Shown here: positions 5,708 to 6,808 of the stretch, piece by piece
How positions within the stretch are numbered: the first letter of the stretch is position 1
How the letters are laid out: each line of letters opens with the position of its first letter
Assembly (NCBI GenBank): GCA_003542325.1
Contig: DPKV01000212.1
Span: forward strand, 1-6,808
Direction of reading: 5' to 3'
Origin: Anaerolineaceae bacterium
GTDB lineage: Bacteria > Chloroflexota > Anaerolineae > Anaerolineales > Anaerolineaceae
Length of the DNA stretch: 6,808 bases
Notes under the pieces: model-generated
The model's database searches: none
Told to the model about the DNA's origin: nothing
What the model saw: the letters and a program-made list of their open reading frames with translations, nothing else
Made by a program: the position numbers and the translations under genes

Positions 5708-6808
5708 CTAGTTGGGGTTGGCCCATTTTCTGGATACTCGCACAAGGAGATCCTTTGCGGAAAGATCATGGGGAAGGCTCTGCAGGACATCCCGGCTCTC
5801 GTTGGTGTTGGGAAGCGATGCGCCGACCCTTGTATAGAAACTGTTTCTCGAGCGGCGGTCCTTGAATTGATCCTGTGACCAGCCTGAAAGATAACCTAAA
5901 TTGGCATATCGGGATAACATGGTATGACCATAAAGAAAATAAGCGCCATCCATGAAGGACTGTTTTAGAGGGGCCAGGGTCGGCAGATTGAGGTCGTCCA
6001 CCCATTGATGCCCAGGCTGGTTCATCTCCGTCCCAATGAAAATGGGCAGGTCATATTGAGCAGCCAGCTCAACAACTTCGTATAGGCATTTAAGTCTGAA
6101 GTCCTTATCCGGTTCAGGAACATTGATACTGCGGTCGGGGACGATATTCATTCCCGCCAAACAGTTATCAACCAGATAATCCAATAACACCGCCTCTTCT
6201 TGCTCACCCGGGTAGGTGCCATTGGCCCAGACAAGGGTGGGGAGGGAGTCTGTGAGGCCTGCGAGGTCGTTGACCAGGCCAAGAGTCGGATAATTTTCTG
6301 TACCTGGGGCCTGATAGGCGATATCTCCGGTCTTTACCAGCTTTTCACGCATCACACGCCTGAAAGTCGACGGCTGTGGGTGGAGGCGTTCAATCTCAGA
6401 GGGTTCCATGCCCAACTTTTCCGACCAAAAAAGAATGGGGTTGTCGATGGACTTGATTGCTGATTGGTAATAGGCTTCCATGATATGGCGCTCGGTCGGT
6501 GTTTCGCCGGCAGACAATGAGACAACATCTCTTTGGTAATCAACAACAAGCGGAGAAAGATAATCGTTCAGGGACTCAAGGATGCGATGGTTCCGGGAGG
6601 TCAGATACCTTTTTAATTCTCCATATTTCGCCTGGGCCTGGGGTGATAAATTCCCTGATGCAAACCCGGAGAGGATGTAATAAGCGACCCCCGGTTGTCC
6701 TTTGGATGTTATGACACGGTCCGAGAATTCCGGCAAGTAGATGCGCGTTTCCAGGCTGACCGTTCCCCGGACCTGCAGTTGTTCGCATGACCAGAGGAAT
6801 TCCTCGGT
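5708..6808 (-). CDS. Uncharacterised protein, possible PHP-like or other TIM-barrel hydrolase, 5' end missing
   Basis: The frame is open from the window edge to the TAG at 5710-5708, giving 366 C-terminal residues; the true start lies outside. A TTG at 6736 is in frame but sits inside continuous coding sequence, so it is not taken as the start. I do not recognise the family with certainty. Numbering from the window edge, visible blocks are: ETRIYLPEFSDRVITSKGQPG (20-40), ERH within the LSAGETPTERH stretch (98-108), NIVPDRSINV (221-230), PIFIGTEMNQPGHQWVDDL (255-273) and GAYFLYGHT (288-296). Isolated Glu, His and Asp residues at strand ends (GTE, YGHT) resemble metal sites of PHP or amidohydrolase barrels, and the TERH segment recalls PHP-like proteins; both are impressions, not proof. 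No signal peptide, membrane segment or coiled coil is seen in the part present. It ends 19 bases before the ARMT1-like gene, which suggests a shared operon and perhaps consecutive or protective steps in sugar-phosphate metabolism. Confidence 0.75.
   Translation of the reverse strand, partial: TEEFLWSCEQLQVRGTVSLETRIYLPEFSDRVITSKGQPGVAYYILSGFASGNLSPQAQAKYGELKRYLTSRNHRILESLNDYLSPLVVDYQRDVVSLSAGETPTERHIMEAYYQSAIKSIDNPILFWSEKLGMEPSEIERLHPQPSTFRRVMREKLVKTGDIAYQAPGTENYPTLGLVNDLAGLTDSLPTLVWANGTYPGEQEEAVLLDYLVDNCLAGMNIVPDRSINVPEPDKDFRLKCLYEVVELAAQYDLPIFIGTEMNQPGHQWVDDLNLPTLAPLKQSFMDGAYFLYGHTMLSRYANLGYLSGWSQDQFKDRRSRNSFYTRVGASLPNTNESRDVLQSLPHDLSAKDLLVRVSRKWANPN

Noticed and set aside
5689..5790. 34-residue N-terminal extension of the ARMT1-like protein from an ATG at 5790
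   Set aside because: It would overlap the upstream gene by 83 bases and is proline/arginine-rich with no family similarity. The ATG at 5688 has a strong, well-spaced GAGGAG.
6734..6736. TTG at 6736 as the start of the uncharacterised gene
   Set aside because: The frame stays open for 24 more codons to the window edge with protein-like sequence and no ribosome binding site before the TTG, so the gene is treated as cut by the window.

Overview
All recognisable genes in this window lie on the minus strand, so gene order runs from the high-coordinate end to the low. In that order they are: the 3' part of an uncharacterised gene (6808-5708); an ARMT1-like/DUF89 metal-dependent phosphatase (5688-4516); inositol-3-phosphate synthase, ino1 (4449-3373); a short DNA polymerase III alpha subunit of the DnaE family (3239-156); and the first 27 codons of a trehalose synthase-like GH13 enzyme (82 to the window edge). 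No RNA gene, insertion sequence, CRISPR array or phage gene is visible, and no gap between genes exceeds about 135 bases.

The organism is a bacterium of roughly mid GC content with AT-rich gaps between genes. The Ino1 is of the actinobacterial type, closely similar to the mycobacterial protein as I recall it. The short, non-standard DnaE, the ARMT1-like protein and a Gram-positive-style SOS box candidate fit a Chloroflexota (Anaerolineae-like) or related genome. This placement is inference from gene content, not a phylogenetic result.

Transcription appears to fall into two blocks. The first is the uncharacterised gene, the ARMT1-like gene (19 bases later, with a strong ribosome binding site in the gap) and probably ino1 (66 bases later). 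It ends at a clean rho-independent terminator (3321-3350). The second is dnaE, with its own near-consensus sigma70 promoter just downstream of that terminator (-35 TTGCCA, 17-base spacer, -10 TATAAT). A LexA-like half-matched palindrome overlaps its predicted transcribed start. The trehalose synthase gene follows 73 bases after dnaE and has a weaker promoter candidate in the gap.

Functionally, ino1 and the trehalose synthase belong to sugar-phosphate and compatible-solute metabolism, and the ARMT1-like protein may act on sugar phosphates. The short DnaE is most likely a damage-tolerance polymerase that happens to sit between them, insulated by terminator and promoter. The least understood part is the pair formed by the uncharacterised gene and the ARMT1-like gene, which looks like a translationally close two-gene unit.
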